From an uncultured Lutibacter sp. (GTDB taxonomy: Bacteria; Bacteroidota; Bacteroidia; Flavobacteriales; Flavobacteriaceae): a stretch of 5,679 bases of DNA. The stretch's first letter is position 1, and the number at the start of each line of letters is the position of its first letter. Both the position numbers and the translations under genes were made by a program. The notes below the pieces were generated by a model. The model made no database searches. It was not told where the DNA came from and saw only the letters and a program-made list of their open reading frames with translations. Location: the NCBI GenBank assembly GCA_913061425.1, contig CAJXUO010000116.1, positions 1 through 5,679 of the forward strand, in the 5' to 3' direction. Below are positions 4,626-5,679 of the stretch, piece after piece.

Positions 4626-5679
4626 ATGAAAACAAATTATATCAAAGCAGGATTGCTAACAATCGCAGTTGCTGTAACCTTAAACTCTTGTAAAAAAGAG
4701 GCGGAAACATCAAAAGTTCCAGGAATCGATTTAACAAAAATGGATACTACTGTAAAACCAGGAGAAGATTTCTTTAAGTATGTCAACGGAGGTTGGTTAG
4801 AGAATAATGAAATTCCATCTGACAGAACAAGTTGGGGGAGTTTTAACGAGTTACGTAAAACAACTGATGCAGATGCGTTGGCAATTTTAAAAGAAGCTAT
4901 AGCAAATGGAGAATCTACTTTAAAAGACGCTGCAAATGTGAAGACGATGACAGATCAACAAAAAGCAGTAAATCTTTTTGAGTCAATCATGGATACTGTA
5001 ACTAGAGATAAGCAAGGAATTGATCCTTTAATGCCTTATTTAGCAAAAGTAGATGCTGTAAAAAATATTGACGATTTACAAAAACTATTAATTGAAATGG
5101 AGCCTTATGGAGGTATCGGTTTCTTTGGTGCAGGAGTTGGTTCTCATCCAAAAAATAGTAATATTAATGCAGGATATTTAGGTGGAGGAACACTTGGATT
5201 ATCTAGAGATTATTACGTAGATACAGATGAAGATACGAAAGTAAAAAGAGAGAAATATCGCGTGCATGTTGCTCGTATGCTACAGGTTATAGGGGATACA
5301 GAAGAAGAAGCGAAAGTAAATGCAGATAAGGTTTTAGCATTTGAAACTCGTATGGCTGCCCCAAGAATGACCAAAGAAGATAGGAGAGATGCTCGTAAGC
5401 GTTTCAATCCTAAATCTATGGCAGACTTAAATGAGATGACTCCATCAATAGATTGGAGAGCATACTTTGATGGTATTGGAGCAAAAAGTTTAGACACAGT
5501 AATTGTTACTGATCCTGGATATTTTACAGCTTTAGAGACTCTTTTAAAAGAGAACAATGTTGATGATTGGAAAAACTACTTACGTTGGTCTGTGATTGAT
5601 GTAAATGCAGGTTATTTATCAACAGATATTGAGAAAGCAAACTGGGAATTCTACGGAAGAGATATGACAGGAGCAAAGG
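4626..5679 (+). CDS. M13-family (neprilysin/PepO-like) metallopeptidase lipoprotein, 3' truncated by window end
   Basis: The frame from ATG 4626 stays open for 351 codons to the last base, so this is a partial gene. Residues 1-22 form a lipoprotein signal with LNSC and lipid-anchor Cys22, followed by a short linker. The M13 N-terminal domain is clear: KPGEDFFKYVNGGWL at 44-58, LGLSRDYYV at 190-198, RDARKRFNPKSMADLNEM with SIDW at 254-277, DDWKNYLRWSVIDVNAGYLS at 313-332, and ANWEFYGRDMTGAK at 338-351. Full-length relatives are about 670-690 aa. The missing half should carry the catalytic HExxH zinc motif and the downstream ExxD glutamate. The enzyme is expected to cleave peptides outside the cytoplasm, anchored to a membrane. 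No acidic export signal follows Cys22 (KKEAET), so the periplasmic face is likely (inference). Confidence 0.95.
   Translation, partial: MKTNYIKAGLLTIAVAVTLNSCKKEAETSKVPGIDLTKMDTTVKPGEDFFKYVNGGWLENNEIPSDRTSWGSFNELRKTTDADALAILKEAIANGESTLKDAANVKTMTDQQKAVNLFESIMDTVTRDKQGIDPLMPYLAKVDAVKNIDDLQKLLIEMEPYGGIGFFGAGVGSHPKNSNINAGYLGGGTLGLSRDYYVDTDEDTKVKREKYRVHVARMLQVIGDTEEEAKVNADKVLAFETRMAAPRMTKEDRRDARKRFNPKSMADLNEMTPSIDWRAYFDGIGAKSLDTVIVTDPGYFTALETLLKENNVDDWKNYLRWSVIDVNAGYLSTDIEKANWEFYGRDMTGAK

Noticed and set aside
5213..5557. Minus-strand open frame of 114 codons
   Set aside because: It lies entirely inside the well-supported M13 peptidase gene on the other strand and has a low-complexity Ser/Phe-rich product typical of a shadow frame.

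Overview
This window looks like the end of a draft contig from a member of the Bacteroidota, most probably the family Flavobacteriaceae. The DNA is strongly AT-rich, genes lack consistent Shine-Dalgarno sequences, one upstream site matches the Bacteroidota -7 promoter box (TAnnTTTG), TruB is the short form, and the order ftsX - DUF3098 - uppP - truB is typical of this group. The first 45 bases are not genomic: they are an Illumina Nextera adapter with its i5 index, so real sequence starts at about 46.

Layout. Positions 46-163 may carry the last codons of an unidentified upstream gene. From 150 to 3246 there is a compact plus-strand cluster: methylmalonyl-CoA epimerase (mce), the division/ABC-type membrane protein FtsX, a small two-helix membrane protein of the DUF3098 family, undecaprenyl-diphosphatase (uppP) and tRNA pseudouridine-55 synthase (truB). 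The last three are packed with a 1-nt overlap and a 1-nt gap, so they are almost certainly co-transcribed. On the minus strand, converging with truB, is a conserved 160-aa protein of unknown function (3298-3780). Divergent from it, a 216-aa lipoprotein of unknown function (3884-4534) is followed by an M13-family (neprilysin/PepO-like) lipoprotein metallopeptidase that begins at 4626 and runs off the right end before its zinc site. It has no stop in the window.

How the genes fit together. FtsX and UppP both serve peptidoglycan and envelope growth: FtsX is expected to pass an ATPase signal to cell-wall hydrolases, and UppP recycles the undecaprenyl carrier. The DUF3098 protein sits between them and is the best candidate here for an uncharacterised envelope factor. 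truB and mce are housekeeping genes for tRNA modification and propionyl/methylmalonyl-CoA metabolism. The right half adds two lipoproteins and one cytosolic-looking unknown.

Overall this is a mostly ordinary core-genome region. I found no CRISPR array, transposon, phage gene, tRNA or rRNA, and no clear new defence or mobile system. The points worth a second look are the adapter, the DUF3098 gene in its envelope setting, the unknown 160-aa protein with its promoter-like upstream site, and the unknown lipoprotein with a highly basic tail.
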